From Lithospermum erythrorhizon (Eukaryota; Streptophyta; Magnoliopsida; Boraginales; Boraginaceae): a DNA stretch of 64,000 nt. Numbering within the stretch: position 1 is the stretch's first letter; each line of letters begins with the position of its first letter. Location of the stretch: the NCBI GenBank assembly GCA_019722365.1, contig JADFUC010001282.1:1-64000 (forward strand), in the 5' to 3' direction. This document shows positions 61,611 through 64,000 of the stretch, piece by piece. A model generated the notes under the pieces. That model searched no databases, was not told the DNA's origin, and was given only the letters and a program-made list of their open reading frames with translations. The translations under genes were made by a program, and so were the position numbers.

Positions 61611-62205
61611 TTAACTTATGTACGCTAACTATGAGTTATATGCTTCGTGTGTAAGAATTTGATCTTTTAAGCACTGTAACTATTCTCAATGATTTGATAT
61701 ATTTGTTCATATATGCAATTCACAAACCGACAAACATTATCACTTTATTAAGGTTTTTAAAATCAATTCTCTTTGGTCTATCATTGCTGGGTACCGAGCC
61801 CCACAGTTATACTATGTTGGCAAGACGTTGATATATGAGTAAAATCATATTTTCAGCATGAAAATAAAGTTTAACATACTATTTTATGTCATATTATATA
61901 TTTTTTTCATCCAATAACACTTTAATACTAGCTAGATATCGATATATTTTTTCATATTCTCTTTCATCAACATCATTTAATTTCAAAGTTTTTTTTGGTA
62001 TCCAAAAAATACAAAGTCTAGCTCTATTTACAATAGCTAGGCATCAATCGAGATTTCATTGCGTATGCAGGTTAGTGATAATACATTTCACTTGTTATAG
62101 AATCGTAACTTGTATGAGGCGACGACAAGAGAAGTATGAAACCACTATTGATCCTTTTGAAATGAAAAAAGTAGGGTAACTGAATTTAATGGCTATCTCC
62201 CTCCA
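61611..62205. other. Intergenic sequence, 3' flank of ACLB
   Basis: AT-rich. A 97-codon plus-strand ORF at 61886-62179 has no recognisable domain. Confidence 0.35.
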
Positions 62206-62283
62206 TTCCAAAAGAATTGTCCCATTTCACTATTTTTTGGTCAAACTTTATAAATTTGATTGATCTTTTTGGGATGGAGTATT
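62206..62283. mobile_element. Short Stowaway-type MITE beside the ACLB 3' end
   Basis: CTCCCTCCATTCCAAAAGAA at the left pairs with TTTTTGGGATGGAGTA at the right over about 78 bp. TA-like flanks fit the group. It lies about 270 bp beyond the ACLB stop codon. Confidence 0.55.
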
Positions 62284-62555
62284 TTTATTTATACAAAAAT
62301 AATACAAAAACAACTCAATTTCCCAAAATGGCAAATGTAATGCGACTCAAGCTACAAATGTGAACTCTTCCGGATCAATTACTAATTCAAATAGTAACTT
62401 CATAGATTCTCTTAGCTAAAAATCAAGAAAGTGCTCAATAATCTGCTTTTAGCAGTAGAGATGCTAGTATATCAATTGAACAATAAGATTATAAAAACAA
62501 AATTCAACAGAAAATGCCATCTAGTAGAAGTGGGAGTATTTGTGTATGGAAGTCT

Positions 62556-63948
62556 TCACTTGGTGTAGAGGACATCTTCCCATGGGTGGCGGTAAAGTGG
62601 CTGCTTGAGTCTCTTTTGGTCGAAGGTGTGCCCGAAAGTTGACAATAAAAACCGTTTATAATATATGAATCAATGAAACTCAGAAGCTGGGGGGTGTGTG
62701 GTTGTGATTGTCCAACTTACCCGATAAGACCAATTGAACGAGCCAATACAAAGAGACCATTTAAATATCCGATCTCAACAATCTCATCAATTTCTGGTTT
62801 TGTAAACAATCCACTGCCAGCAAGGAGATCCAAGAAAAGGGAACCTATAGCACCATCAACGTTCATGACAAGGTTGTTTGCCTTTGATAGTGTGTAGGTT
62901 TCGACCTGAACTGCATATTCCATGTACTTCACGGATGGAAAGTTTTCCCGAGCATATTGTTGTAGAAATTCTACTCTTTTATCTCTGTTGTCCCTACTTT
63001 TGATCCTTTATATGTTCAAAGCAAACAGAGTTTTCCATATCAGGTTTCAGTGAAAGCAAATAAAATGAGACTTGCACTTTCCAGGTTGTAGTTTAGTTAT
63101 TTTACTTGAGCAAAAATAAATACAGACAAAGGAAGAAGTTACTGTAGATAAAGTTATTCTTCATACCTGTGTCCTATTCCAGGCACCCGAATTCCCTTCT
63201 TTTTCATACTTTCTACGAACTCGTATGGAGTAAGACCCTAAAGTGAAAGTGAACATTAAATTTTAGCATCTCTAGCAATTTAGTAGCCATAAGCAATAGT
63301 TAATGCTTACTCTATCATAAGCATCTTTAAAGTACCGAGCAGCATCATCGATAGCCCCTCCAAATCGTGGACCGATTGTCAGCAATCCTGTTATCAACAG
63401 ATCAAATTAGGATGGAGCACAAAAAAGTAAACAGATCATGGGAGCCAATTTTTCCATTGATATGAGAAAGTATGATTCAAAATTTCTTTAAGGAAGCTGT
63501 GACATACTACACCCTACCTGAGACGAGGCTAGAGACAAGATCTTTGCCTGCCCTGGCGGTAACGATGGAATTGTGAGCACCAGAGACACATGGACCGTGA
63601 TCAGCACACAGCATGATGCACATCTATTATAAGTGGACATATCAATTAGGAAAATCCAAGTGTAAGTTTGAGAAGCATAAATGAAGGCAAGAAATTCAAC
63701 TGCATGCAAAAATCAATTAACTAAGAGGATAAAAGGAAATTGATTATAATTTGGAATCTGAGATAGACGTAAAAGGTGAAGTCGAGAACAGTACGAAAAA
63801 TCATCAAAGAAGCATCGAACCTCAATGAAACGGGTGCAATAGCGAGGAAGGCTACGTTTGAACCACAACAAAGAGATAACATCACCCACTCCCAATCCTT
63901 GTTCAATGATGGAGGACATTTTAACACCAGCATAACACGGTTCATCAC
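62556..63948 (-). CDS. ACLB: ATP-citrate lyase subunit B, 3' part (runs off the right edge)
   Basis: Six exons on the minus strand: 63821-63948, 63518-63623, 63312-63387, 63167-63237, 62721-63005, 62556-62631. Together they give about the last 245 residues of the roughly 608-residue cytosolic subunit; the 5' exons lie beyond 64000. With subunit A it cleaves citrate using ATP and CoA to acetyl-CoA and oxaloacetate, supplying cytosolic acetyl-CoA. This part is the citrate-synthase-like domain: [91 protein letters not shown], end [10 protein letters not shown]. Five junctions are GT-AG and in frame. The last intron has a normal GTAAGT donor but its acceptor reads GG (62632-62633) where AG is required for the expected GHTFDQK frame. 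Same strand as PHYB and PAS-RAF. Confidence 0.95.
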
Positions 63949-64000
63949 CTGCAACAGAAAAGTCAAGTTTTACATGTTAGATCTTGCAGAATCATCACAC

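Overview
The window is nuclear DNA from a flowering plant, almost certainly a core eudicot. It is AT-rich, its genes are split by GT-AG introns, and it carries Copia and Gypsy LTR retrotransposons, a LINE relic, PIF/Harbinger remains and Stowaway-type MITEs. The phytochrome B protein resembles asterid PHYB most (recalled similarity, not a search). The species cannot be named from the sequence.

Four host genes are clear. (1) HYPK, the small partner of the NatA N-terminal acetyltransferase, 9928-12090 (+), four exons. (2) A PAS-domain Raf-like MAPKKK, 13405-18044 (-), thirteen exons, 768 aa, tail-to-tail with HYPK. (3) Phytochrome B, 24466-29982 (-), five coding exons, 1151 aa. (4) The 3' half of ATP-citrate lyase subunit B (ACLB), 62556-63948 (-), running off the right edge. 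HYPK, PAS-RAF and ACLB are also close neighbours in Arabidopsis as I recall it (At3g06610, At3g06620, At3g06650), so this looks like an old syntenic block. Here PHYB and about 30 kb of transposons lie between PAS-RAF and ACLB.

Layout: 1-9.9 kb holds MITEs, a decayed PIF/Harbinger transposase with its Myb-like partner, and a large inverted-repeat element. 9.9-18.1 kb holds HYPK and PAS-RAF. 18.1-24.4 kb holds a repeated upstream block and a LINE relic. 24.4-30.1 kb is PHYB. 31.9-33.2 kb is a coding-like but unrecognised stretch. 33.5-53.1 kb is a nest of three Copia elements: a SIRE-like element (39663-48713, with LTR pair and GTTAA target duplication) sits in the ribonuclease H tail of an older Copia copy, which also carries a solo LTR; a third decayed Copia ends at about 53.1 kb. 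55-61.6 kb holds Gypsy-type LTR sequence and tandem repeats. The ACLB 3' end closes the window.

The most notable observation is a 460-bp intron inside the normally unbroken first coding exon of PHYB. It is bounded by an exact 8-bp direct repeat (CAGGTGAG) that supplies both splice sites, the pattern expected if an insertion with target-site duplication became an intron. Other points are a roughly 1.2-kb env-like segment inverted between 130-bp inverted repeats inside the SIRE-like element, one-base problems at splice junctions of HYPK and ACLB (mutation or assembly error), and a hairpin-forming minisatellite inside a solo LTR.
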